Positions 1 through 5,612 of a stretch of DNA of 5,966 nt are shown here, piece by piece. How positions within the stretch are numbered: position 1 is the stretch's first letter; the number at the start of each line of letters is the position of its first letter. The notes below the pieces were generated by a model. It saw nothing but the letters and a program-made list of their open reading frames with translations. It was not told where the DNA came from and did no database searches. Source of the stretch: CAIPAT01 sp041665605 (lineage in GTDB: Bacteria > Verrucomicrobiota > Lentisphaeria > Victivallales > Victivallaceae). The DNA is taken from positions 1 to 5,966 of the forward strand of contig JBAYIO010000168.1 in NCBI GenBank assembly GCA_041665605.1, written 5' to 3'. The position numbers and the translations under genes are program-made.

Positions 1-2
1 AG

Positions 3-113
3 CAAGCAATTATGGAGTGTCTGGAAAATCAAACAACCGAGATACTCCATGATCTAGAAACACTATTGACGTGTGAATTTCAGAGTTTTAAAAATGTTAA
101 TATTTTAAACTAA
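3..113 (+). CDS. C-terminal end of an unidentified protein (partial, cut by window edge)
   Basis: One frame is open from the left edge to a TAA at 111-113 and encodes 36 residues ending in FKNVNILN. The other two plus-strand frames close at about 50-57. The visible peptide is acidic and looks helical (MECLENQTTEILHDLETLL), which is plausible protein sequence but matches no family I recognise. An ATG at 12 with no ribosome-binding site could instead make this a 33-residue ORF. It is AT-rich, unlike the terminase fragment that follows, so it probably belongs to a different source. The fragment is short enough to be a chance opening. Confidence 0.35.
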   Translation, partial: QAIMECLENQTTEILHDLETLLTCEFQSFKNVNILN

Positions 114-266
114 TACAGTATAACACAATATTTAATTGACAAAATCACTAATAGTATAAAGAAAACACTTATAAAAACGGGAATAGAATGAATCCGGATT
201 TAAACCGGAAATCATGTTTTCTCTGTGTCTTCCCGCAGGCGCGGGATTAAAAAAGGATTTGGATTT
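114..266. other. AT-rich non-coding gap with small hairpins
   Basis: No convincing gene lies here. The stretch 114-180 is very AT-rich compared with the terminase fragment after it. Two small inverted repeats are visible. TCCGG at 193-197 pairs with CCGGA at 205-209 around a 7-nt loop. TCCCGC at 231-236 pairs with GCGGGA at 241-246 around AGGC and is followed by TT. The second lies 20 bp before the terminase start and could be a weak terminator or a leader structure. A TTGACA at 136-141 and a TATAAA at 155-160 are only 13 bp apart, too close for a standard sigma-70 promoter. Confidence 0.5.
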
Positions 267-578
267 ATGACAGGCTTTAAATTTACGGACGACCAGCAAA
301 CGGCGCTGAAACTGATCGGGGGCATGGTCAGGAATCTGCTCTTGTTCGGGGGCTCGCGCTCGGGCAAGACGTTTATATTGCTGTTCTCGATTGTGGTCCG
401 GGCGCTGAAAGCGCCGGGGAGCCGCAATGCGGTGTTCCGGCTCCGGCACATGCCGCATGATCATGGCGTAGTGGCGGCGGGCGTTTGCAGGGGAAAGACA
501 GATGGGGCCAATGGGGCTTATGGGGCTTATGGGGCTTATGGATGGGAGTTTCTGAGAAGACTGGGGGACTGGGAATAA
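267..578 (+). pseudogene. Truncated phage terminase large subunit (N-terminal ATPase fragment)
   Basis: The large terminase subunit is the ATPase and nuclease that packages phage DNA into capsids. The ATG at 267 is preceded by AGGA at 254-257 with a 9-nt spacer. Residues 1-60 read as the start of a terminase: an FTDDQQTAL opening, a hydrophobic strand NLLLFGG, the Walker A P-loop GGSRSGKT at residues 28-35, then RALKAPGSRNAVFRLRH. After about residue 61 (position 449) the sequence no longer resembles a terminase, and from residue about 80 it is a translation of the 9-bp repeat (GAYGAYGAY) ending at TAA 576-578. Intact family members are roughly 400-500 residues, so Walker B and the nuclease domain are missing. 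No other recognisable phage gene is nearby. It is best read as prophage debris, with repeats lying at the broken end. Exactly where homology ends, and whether a frameshift occurred near 447, cannot be settled by eye. Confidence 0.75.
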
Positions 579-587
579 TGGGGGGAG
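503..587 (+). repeat. 9-bp G-rich minisatellite (TGGGGCTTA), with degenerate tail
   Basis: Four units run without gaps at 503, 512, 521 and 530. The first is TGGGGCCAA and the next three are exactly TGGGGCTTA. After a 4-bp slip the 9-bp phase continues in degenerate units at 543 (TGGGAGTTT), 552, 561 (CTGGGGGAC), 570 (TGGGAATAA) and 579 (TGGGGGGAG). Four GGGG tracts separated by exactly 5 nt (504-534) make a canonical G-quadruplex motif on the plus strand. The same unit recurs in opposite orientation at 1002-1073. Confidence 0.9.
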
Positions 588-625
588 CGATATATCCCGG
601 AACTCCCAGTCTTCTCAGGACTCCC
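544..625. repeat. Imperfect inverted repeat, 14-bp perfect core
   Basis: CTGAGAAGACTGGG at 552-565 is the exact reverse complement of 605-618. The pairing extends outwards, GGGAGT at 544-549 with ACTCCC at 620-625, with about one bulged base, giving an arm of about 21 bp around a 39-nt loop. The right arm keeps the 9-bp phase of the minisatellite (units at 602, 611 and 620), so the hairpin consists of decayed minisatellite units in opposite orientation. No T-run follows, so it is not a typical terminator. Confidence 0.85.
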
Positions 626-638
626 AGATTTCGAAAAC
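623..638 (+). repeat. 16-bp junction motif, copy 1
   Basis: CCCAGATTTCGAAAAC sits between the inverted C-rich 9-bp units on its left and hairpin block A on its right. Near-identical copies lie at 1065-1080 (one difference) and 1209-1224. All three follow a C-rich, 9-bp-phased stretch. Confidence 0.75.
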
Positions 639-843
639 CATTATGCTCAACGACACTCCAAAGTGTCGGAGTCGGACGGTTGTCCGTCGGGTTATGCTGG
701 CCGCATGGGCGAAACAGTCTCTGCTCAACGACACTCCAAAGTGTCGGAGTCGGACGGTTGTCCGTCTGGTTATGCTGGCCGCATGCGCGAAACAGTCTCT
801 GCTCAACGACACTCCAAAGTGTCGGAGTCGACTGTCCAAAATG
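639..843. repeat. Hairpin repeat block A (three hairpins, 78-bp period)
   Basis: The block opens with CATTATG and closes with CTGTCCAAAATG. It contains three identical 28-bp repeats at 645-672, 723-750 and 801-828, exactly 78 bp apart. Each holds the perfect hairpin CGACACT-CCAA-AGTGTCG (651-668, 729-746, 807-824). The two intervening 50-bp segments differ only at G689/T767 and G708/C786. Each of these segments carries a second hairpin, CGGAC-GGTT-GTCCG, and a weak third, ATGC-TGGCC-GCAT. The near-identity indicates recent tandem duplication. No protein product is supported. Confidence 0.9.
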
Positions 844-873
844 TTGTTTGAAAATCTTATCAGAAGTTGAAAG

Positions 874-1001
874 CATTATGCTCAACGACACTCCAAAGTG
901 TCGGAGTCGGACGGTTGTCCGTCGGGTTATGCTGGCCGCATGGGCGAAACAGTCTCTGCTCAACGACACTCCAAAGTGTCGGAGTAGGCTGTCCAAAATG
1001 G
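874..1001. repeat. Hairpin repeat block B (two hairpins)
   Basis: This is a second copy of the block A design, with the same CATTATG left edge (874-880) and the same CTGTCCAAAATG right edge. The 28-bp repeats are at 880-907 and 958-985, 78 bp apart, with perfect hairpins at 886-903 and 964-981. Its single 50-bp intervening segment is identical to the first one of block A. The right edge runs directly into the C-rich 9-bp array at 1002. Blocks A and B are separated by about 30 bp of unrelated AT-richer sequence. Confidence 0.9.
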
Positions 1002-1073
1002 CCCATAAGCCCCATAAGCCCCATAAGCCCCATAAGCCCCATAAGCCCCATAAGACCCATAGGACCCAGATTC
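1002..1073 (-). repeat. 9-bp minisatellite in inverse orientation (CCCATAAGC)
   Basis: Eight units are in perfect 9-bp phase: five exact CCCATAAGC at 1002-1046, then CCCATAAGA, CCCATAGGA and CCCAGATTC. Read on the minus strand this is the same GGGGCTTAT repeat as at 503-538, and even the variant outer units of the two arrays resemble each other. The two arrays therefore form a large inverted pair around hairpin blocks A and B. Five CCCC tracts (1010, 1019, 1028, 1037, 1046) give a minus-strand G-quadruplex motif with 5-nt loops. Confidence 0.92.
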
Positions 1074-1080
1074 CGAAAAC
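1065..1080 (+). repeat. 16-bp junction motif, copy 2
   Basis: CCCAGATTCCGAAAAC differs from copy 1 at a single base. Its first 9 bases form the last unit of the C-rich array. It is followed by a spacer and a partial hairpin repeat. Confidence 0.75.
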
Positions 1081-1096
1081 GTGTTGTGCAGGGGTG

Positions 1097-1113
1097 TCCA
1101 AAGTGTCGGAGTA
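1097..1113. repeat. Partial hairpin repeat lacking its 5' arm
   Basis: TCCAAAGTGTCGGAGTA is identical to the 3' part of the block B repeat at 971-987, but the CGACACT arm is replaced by GGGGTG, so the hairpin cannot form. This is a decayed or recombined copy. Confidence 0.75.
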
Positions 1114-1131
1114 GTTATGAAAAATGAAAGG

Positions 1132-1181
1132 CATTATGCTCAACGACACTCCAAAGTGTCGGAGTCGGCGGTCCCAAATGG
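1132..1181. repeat. Hairpin repeat block C (single hairpin)
   Basis: The CATTATG left edge, one intact 28-bp repeat (1138-1165, hairpin 1144-1161) and a slightly changed right edge (GGTCCCAAATGG) make a minimal block with no 78-bp duplication. The preceding bases (TGAAAGGCATTATG) also match those before block B (TTGAAAGCATTATG). Confidence 0.88.
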
Positions 1182-1224
1182 CCCAGAGTATCCATAGTAC
1201 CCGCGAGGGCCAGATTACGAGAAC
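1182..1224. repeat. Degenerate C-rich 9-bp units and 16-bp junction motif, copy 3
   Basis: Directly after block C, units in 9-bp phase are still recognisable: CCCAGAGTA, TCCATAGTA, CCCGCGAGG and GCCAGATTA. They end in GCCAGATTACGAGAAC at 1209-1224, the third and most diverged junction motif. The order hairpin block, C-rich 9-mers, junction motif is the same as in 874-1080. Beyond 1225, AATGTCCGAC-type fragments faintly resemble a further decayed hairpin copy. Confidence 0.6.
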
Positions 1225-1297
1225 TGTCGAGTGTAACTGGCGTCCGAAATGTCCGACAATTCAGACTGAAATAATTGATGGAATGCCAAATTACCGC

Positions 1298-1486
1298 CTA
1301 CCGGCGAAGACCGCATTTGCGGTAATCGGCATAGTCTTCATAAAGCGAGATTGCGCGTGCACCGCCGACTTTTACCGGGTGGCCGGATGCCGCCGGGATA
1401 GCAGCATCTGACGCCAGTGATCGTTCCTGCCGGAATCTGACGCTCCAGGCGCAGCCGCACAAAGGTCCGGCTGCGGCCTTGAGCTG
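1298..1486 (-). pseudogene. Possible coding remnant of unknown function
   Basis: A minus-strand frame is open for 62 codons and ends at TAG 1298-1300, but no credible start codon or ribosome-binding site is visible. Its C-terminal part reads HPVKVGGARAISLYEDYADY and then RKCGLRR, which looks more like real protein than chance translation, with mixed codon use typical of the neighbouring genes. I do not recognise the family. Given the terminase fragment nearby it may be another piece of phage debris. The 5' part overlaps the GC-rich hairpin at 1450-1475, so it is unlikely to be an intact gene. Confidence 0.25.
1450..1475 (-). terminator. GC-rich hairpin downstream of the minus-strand operon
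   Basis: CGCAGCCG at 1450-1457 is the exact reverse complement of CGGCTGCG at 1468-1475, with a 10-nt loop. It lies 21 bp past the stop codon of the LamG/DUF6067 gene. No T-run follows on either strand, so intrinsic termination is uncertain. It could instead protect a 3' end or assist factor-dependent termination. Confidence 0.45.
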
Positions 1487-1496
1487 TCACAATTCG

Positions 1497-4400
1497 TTAT
1501 TTCCCGGTGTTTTGTTGTTTATAAATCCATATCTGGTAGTCTCGCGGCTTCAGTTCCAGATTAACCGTATCACCACTTACTTCAATTCCGGCTTTCGTTT
1601 CAGGATTGGTTAATTTAACGTTTCCGGCAATGGCGGACTTCGATAATTTATCCATGTCCATTTTGATCTTCATCTGCTTAATGTTATCAGTATCATTCAT
1701 TGCCACCAGCATGAATTTGCCCTGATCCACATAGGCAGATACCATTTCCCGGTCTGAACTTTGATTTTCAAGCTTAAACGGATTATTCTTATCCCAGTAG
1801 CCGAAAAACGGGGTTTCATCGCTGATTTTGAAGTCATCTTCAATCTTCCAGTAATCATCAAGTTTAACTCCGAACAACGGCCATATTCTGGCATCATGAA
1901 CAAAGAAATAACCCTTGAAATGGCGGATCTTTTTGTCCATATCCGGTATTTTTCCGGATTTCCACAGCGCCGTCTTTTCGGGATAATGATTCTGGAACGC
2001 CCGTTCAAACTGCGGAATGAACTGGTCCGGGATGCCGAACTGCCGGGTCATGAATGAAGCACGGAACATATCCGGAGTAAAGATGTTGAAATATGATTCA
2101 TCCTTGCCGACGGTTCCCATGTACAGTTCTCCGTCAACCAGGATATCGGCAAACCCCACCACCGGAGTCACCATCTGCGCCGACATATGCCGCGTCACCA
2201 TGCCTTGCGGATCATATTCCTTGATCATGGTATACATCCGTTTGGCCAGTTGTCTGGTGCCGAGTATGTTCCAGGTATCATAGAGCTCTCCTGAATCGTC
2301 AGTCCAGCCGCAGCCATGAGCAGCATTCCGGCAGCGCTGCGAACACTGGTTGTCAACATAGATGCATTTGATATCAAGAACCTTTTGAGCCTGTTTAAAT
2401 TTCCAGGCGTAGAAGTCTCTCAGCGATCCGGCATTCACGCAGGTGTAGGCGGCTCCCCATTCATGGTCATCCGGGTCTATGTAGGTTCCGGGCAGCGGGG
2501 GCATCCTGCTCCACAGGTCACACCACCACGGCCATTCCGGGAAATGCGGCGACATCGTATAAGTGGCAAAATAATGAAATACCTTTTTGCCGTTTACCGA
2601 CATCGACTTTTTCTGCTGTTCATAGTCCGGTTTCTTGAATTCGGCATCCGGCACATTATGGATTTTAGCCCACGGGAACCACATTTCGATATTTCTGCCG
2701 CTGCGCAGTTTGCGCCAGTCTTTGAGCAGAGGGCGGACCGGCGTGGCCTGAAGTCCGAATTCAATATGCCGCGGCTGTTTCAGCTCGACACTTGAATCAA
2801 TCAGATTCAGACGCAGTATCCTGGCATTGCCCGAAGAAACTATCTGCAGCGAACTGGCTTTGTCCTTATTATGCCACCCTTTCAAATTTTCCGTAAACCA
2901 TTCCAGTCCGACATCTTCGTTGCCCAGCCAGATTACCGGGTTGAACTGGTAAAGATTGGCGCTGATGGTTTTGTCCGTGACCGCGCCCACAAAACCCTTT
3001 TCATTTTCCATATAATATTTGCGCATCAGGTTGAACAATGAAGCGCAGTCATTTTTCAGCGGAATATCAAGAGTCATGGCATTTACCGTAAACGCTTTTT
3101 CCGGCAGGATATCCATCTTCACCCACATAAACCCGTCGTATTCAACCGTGATGCTGGTTTTGACCGACATCTGCTCATTCTTCCCGGTGCATTCCAGTTC
3201 AATTGCCGCGGGCGATTCCTTTGTGACTTTTATCCCGCACGGAGCATCAAACACCTTGCCGCCGACAGTCAGGCGGACCGGGTCATTCAGCAACGAATAT
3301 TTACCTGTTTTGATCTGGGACGGAAACAGACTATTATTGAAGACATATTGCCTGCCCCAGCATTCGACAGTATTGTCCGGCAGCAATTTCATATCAGTCC
3401 ACGGCGGCGGCACCTTGTCACTGATTCCGCACTGATTGCTGTCCCACGCAGGCGGATCGGCCGGAATCGCGTAATCAAATTCCGCCACCGGACATTTTTC
3501 ATCTTTTACCGCAACCGGCGAGATACGTGCCAGATAGCGGCCGGGAGCCAGCGCGGCAACGTTGATCTTCTCATTATATTCCGTATCACTGGAAATAATT
3601 GTTTTCTGCATCACGACTTTTTTGGAAGAGTCAAGCAACTCAAAATTAACCTTGTACGGTTTGAAATCCGGCTGGAAGCGGGAGAGCAGGAATGACAGTT
3701 TCAATACTTTATCCGCCCGGTCGGTACTGGGGAAAACCTTGCTGAAAGTCAACGGCTTGTCAGTCTGAGCGGCTTTTTGAAAATTATAACTGCCATGGAG
3801 CGCAGCCACCTGTTGTGCCGTCAGCGGGGCATTAAATATTTTGACGTCATCAATCAACGTCCTGCCCATGTCAGTTTTCCATCCATCGAATGAACCGCCA
3901 ACAACAACTGACGGGAACGGCGTGGTCGGTGATAACCTCACCGGTCTGGTGTCGGCAATCAAACCGTCAATATACAGCCATATTTTCTGTTCATTCCAGC
4001 AGCAGGTGATAAAATGCCATTTTTTCATTTCCCAGTCCCGGATATTCTTCTTCGCGACAGTCCACGGAATCTCCTCTTTGCTCCTGCCCTGTTTAGCGCC
4101 GTAAAGAAAAAACAGGTCACTTCCTTCCAGGTATTTATATATCACGAGAAATGAATTCTGCCCGGAAGCTTCAATGAAAATATGAAATTTATTGTCACTG
4201 GCTTTCCAGTCCTGAGGCGACAGCCAGAATGACACCGCGCCCTGCTGCGGATTAATGATATCGGTTCCCTTGTAGGTGATGCCGTAGTGATTTGCCAGAT
4301 TATTTTCAGGACGGCCGATCAGCGCGGCTTTCCCGGCTACTCCCGGCTGCAACCATGTTGCCAGGGTTTCAAACAACACCTGCTGCGAGTGCTGTCCCTG

Positions 4401-4535
4401 CACGATTTTACCATTCATCGTCGCGGAAAAATCCTTGTCAAAAGGCGCATGAAACACCATTTCCGGATCGGCGGTAACATCACCAATCCACAACAGCAGC
4501 ACGGCTGTGAAAAAAAACTGCTTGATAAAACTCAT
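1497..4535 (-). CDS. Secreted LamG-domain protein with DUF6067/GH123-like putative glycoside hydrolase module
   Basis: This is a predicted exported protein of 1012 residues. The ATG at 4535 is chosen because GGAGAG (4541-4546) lies 5 nt upstream; a longer reading would need a TTG inside that ribosome-binding site. Residues 1-22 form a signal peptide (MSFIKQ, then FFFTAVLLLWIG, with a VTA|DP cleavage site). Residues ~27-248 resemble a concanavalin/LamG fold: GAVSFWLSPQDW, KKWHFITCCWNEQKIWLYIDG, TLIDDVKIFNAPLTAQQVAAL. A short beta-rich linker follows. From ~369 the signature DKVPPPWTDMK...ECWGRQYVF marks a DUF6067-type module, which I recall as related to GH123-like glycoside hydrolases. Acidic candidates are D728 (YVDNQ) and the DILVDGE motif at 797-803. 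The C-terminal ~80 residues look like a beta-sandwich. Four cysteines cluster at 724-742. Substrate is unknown; glycan cleavage outside the cytoplasm is inference from the domains and the GH130 neighbour. Confidence 0.8.
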   Translation of the reverse strand: MSFIKQFFFTAVLLLWIGDVTADPEMVFHAPFDKDFSATMNGKIVQGQHSQQVLFETLATWLQPGVAGKAALIGRPENNLANHYGITYKGTDIINPQQGAVSFWLSPQDWKASDNKFHIFIEASGQNSFLVIYKYLEGSDLFFLYGAKQGRSKEEIPWTVAKKNIRDWEMKKWHFITCCWNEQKIWLYIDGLIADTRPVRLSPTTPFPSVVVGGSFDGWKTDMGRTLIDDVKIFNAPLTAQQVAALHGSYNFQKAAQTDKPLTFSKVFPSTDRADKVLKLSFLLSRFQPDFKPYKVNFELLDSSKKVVMQKTIISSDTEYNEKINVAALAPGRYLARISPVAVKDEKCPVAEFDYAIPADPPAWDSNQCGISDKVPPPWTDMKLLPDNTVECWGRQYVFNNSLFPSQIKTGKYSLLNDPVRLTVGGKVFDAPCGIKVTKESPAAIELECTGKNEQMSVKTSITVEYDGFMWVKMDILPEKAFTVNAMTLDIPLKNDCASLFNLMRKYYMENEKGFVGAVTDKTISANLYQFNPVIWLGNEDVGLEWFTENLKGWHNKDKASSLQIVSSGNARILRLNLIDSSVELKQPRHIEFGLQATPVRPLLKDWRKLRSGRNIEMWFPWAKIHNVPDAEFKKPDYEQQKKSMSVNGKKVFHYFATYTMSPHFPEWPWWCDLWSRMPPLPGTYIDPDDHEWGAAYTCVNAGSLRDFYAWKFKQAQKVLDIKCIYVDNQCSQRCRNAAHGCGWTDDSGELYDTWNILGTRQLAKRMYTMIKEYDPQGMVTRHMSAQMVTPVVGFADILVDGELYMGTVGKDESYFNIFTPDMFRASFMTRQFGIPDQFIPQFERAFQNHYPEKTALWKSGKIPDMDKKIRHFKGYFFVHDARIWPLFGVKLDDYWKIEDDFKISDETPFFGYWDKNNPFKLENQSSDREMVSAYVDQGKFMLVAMNDTDNIKQMKIKMDMDKLSKSAIAGNVKLTNPETKAGIEVSGDTVNLELKPRDYQIWIYKQQNTGK

Positions 4536-4540
4536 TTTTC

Positions 4541-4546
4541 TCTCCA
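4541..4546 (-). promoter_or_regulatory. Ribosome-binding site deciding the start of the LamG/DUF6067 gene
   Basis: On the minus strand GGAGAG is followed by AAAAA and then ATG at 4535. The upstream in-frame TTG at 4547 overlaps this site and has no Shine-Dalgarno of its own, so the ATG is preferred. Confidence 0.75.
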
Positions 4547-4607
4547 ATATTTTGCGTTATTCGCTGAATTTAATATAGTTCTCTTTGGGACGATTTGCTC
4601 TTGAAGA

Positions 4608-5555
4608 TCATACATTCTGAATACAGGCATCCACCACTTCGCTTATCGAACCGGTTGCCAGACAGATTCTGGTGTCCGCCGCGCCGTAATACATCCGGAG
4701 TTCATCCTTTTCGTAATCGGCGATAGCGCCGCACGGGAACACCACGTTGTCCACCCATCCTCTGGTTTCGTAATCCATTTGCGGCGTTAGCAGCGGGCTG
4801 TAAGTTCTGCCGATGACATTCCAGGGCTGTTCCAGATCCAGCAATATTGCGCCGATGCTGTAATGCGGTCCGTCGCAGGGTTCATGAACCGCGTGAATAA
4901 TTACCAGCCAGCCGCGTTCCGTCCAGATCGGGGGAGTCGGCCCCATCTTCGATTTGCCGTATTCGGCAAACGGAGACAGCACCGGCCGGAACGAGCCCCA
5001 ATGAATCAGATCCGGCGATGAAGACAGCCAGATAAGCCCCTCGGAAGCATTGCCGCCGCCAGGACGGTCCAGTTTGTAATACTTACCGTTGATCCTGCGC
5101 GGAAACAGCGATGCCCCCCGGTTCCGCGGCAGGGTTATGACGTCCATCACTTCATATTTTTTAAAATCCTTAGTTTTTCCAAGCACAGTTGCCGGGCCGT
5201 CAAACTGGCCGGCCATCACCGGAGTCAGGATATAATAAGTGTCATCTATCTGTGTGACCCGGTTGTCAATAATATGCCGGTTGACGAAATTGTATGGAAA
5301 TTCATTAATGTTCAGATTGATAAACGGCTTGTCTTCAATCTCAAAATGAATGCCGTCCCTGCTTCGAGCAACACGGGTTTCGCCCAGTCTTTCCTGTTTA
5401 TAGAAAAGCATGGACAGCAGAATAATGGTTTCGCCATTATACATTACCGGGGAAGGATTGTATGTCTGCATCACACCGGGATAGTCCGCCGGTTTTATTA
5501 AGGGATTTGCCGGATGGCGTTTGAGAATTTGAGTAGCATCTGCCAGTTTTTTCAT
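4608..5555 (-). CDS. GH130 family glycoside phosphorylase (beta-mannoside type)
   Basis: GH130 enzymes break beta-mannosidic bonds with phosphate, releasing mannose 1-phosphate; some members are hydrolases. The chosen start gives 315 residues with no signal peptide or membrane segment, so the protein is cytoplasmic. It shows the usual five-bladed propeller landmarks in order: NPSPVMYNGETIILL (33-47), a first-blade VARSRDGIHF (62-71), the presumed catalytic aspartate D97 in IIDNRVTQIDDTYYI, GASLFPRRINGKYYKLDRP (147-165) with arginines expected to bind phosphate, GPTPPIWTERGWLVIIHAV (205-223), H231-Y232, and the late VDNVVFPCGAIADY and YYGAADTRI motifs (268-296). Length fits the family. The residue before the arginine in the catalytic motif is Asn, where many members have Pro (EDPR). 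Exact substrate and acceptor cannot be told from sequence alone. It lies 72 bp upstream of the exported LamG/DUF6067 gene, consistent with processing of imported oligosaccharides. Confidence 0.9.
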   Translation of the reverse strand: MKKLADATQILKRHPANPLIKPADYPGVMQTYNPSPVMYNGETIILLSMLFYKQERLGETRVARSRDGIHFEIEDKPFINLNINEFPYNFVNRHIIDNRVTQIDDTYYILTPVMAGQFDGPATVLGKTKDFKKYEVMDVITLPRNRGASLFPRRINGKYYKLDRPGGGNASEGLIWLSSSPDLIHWGSFRPVLSPFAEYGKSKMGPTPPIWTERGWLVIIHAVHEPCDGPHYSIGAILLDLEQPWNVIGRTYSPLLTPQMDYETRGWVDNVVFPCGAIADYEKDELRMYYGAADTRICLATGSISEVVDACIQNV

Positions 5556-5563
5556 TCTAAAAT

Positions 5564-5567
5564 TCCT
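5564..5567 (-). promoter_or_regulatory. Ribosome-binding site deciding the GH130 start
   Basis: AGGA on the minus strand lies 8 nt before the ATG at 5555. An in-frame ATG six codons further upstream (5573) has no Shine-Dalgarno and would place this AGGA inside the coding sequence, so the shorter start is preferred. Confidence 0.65.
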
Positions 5568-5580
5568 TTTCATACTTTAT

Positions 5581-5586
5581 ATTATA
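5581..5586 (-). promoter_or_regulatory. Possible -10 promoter element before GH130
   Basis: A perfect TATAAT occurs on the minus strand within the 57-bp gap between the CARDB gene and GH130, about 26 bp before the GH130 start. No good -35 hexamer is seen at the right spacing. It may give GH130 and the LamG gene a promoter of their own, or be chance in an AT-rich gap. Confidence 0.3.
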
Positions 5587-5612
5587 AGATTTTTTTGTAT
5601 GCAGTTACTTAA

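Noticed and set aside
136..160. Sigma-70 promoter (TTGACA ... TATAAA) before the terminase fragment
   Set aside because: The spacer is only 13 bp and the region is AT-rich enough for chance matches.
544..625. Rho-independent terminator for the terminase fragment
   Set aside because: The loop is 39 nt and no T-run follows. The arms are explained by inverted 9-bp units.
645..985. CRISPR-like array (28-bp palindromic repeats with 50-bp spacers)
   Set aside because: The intervening 50-bp segments are nearly identical to one another rather than unique, and no cas gene is present. This is a 78-bp tandem repeat.
485..1114. 209-codon plus-strand open frame through the repeats
   Set aside because: It is entirely made of repeat translation (WGL, DTPKCRSR-type and HKP strings), overlaps other frames, and has no ribosome-binding site.
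373..1149. 258-codon minus-strand open frame and shorter nested frames
   Set aside because: This is repeat-driven absence of stops and overlaps the terminase fragment antisense; there is no start signal or family.
2316..2795. Plus-strand open frames inside the LamG/DUF6067 gene
   Set aside because: They are antisense shadows of a long gene with clear domains, and none has recognisable protein features.
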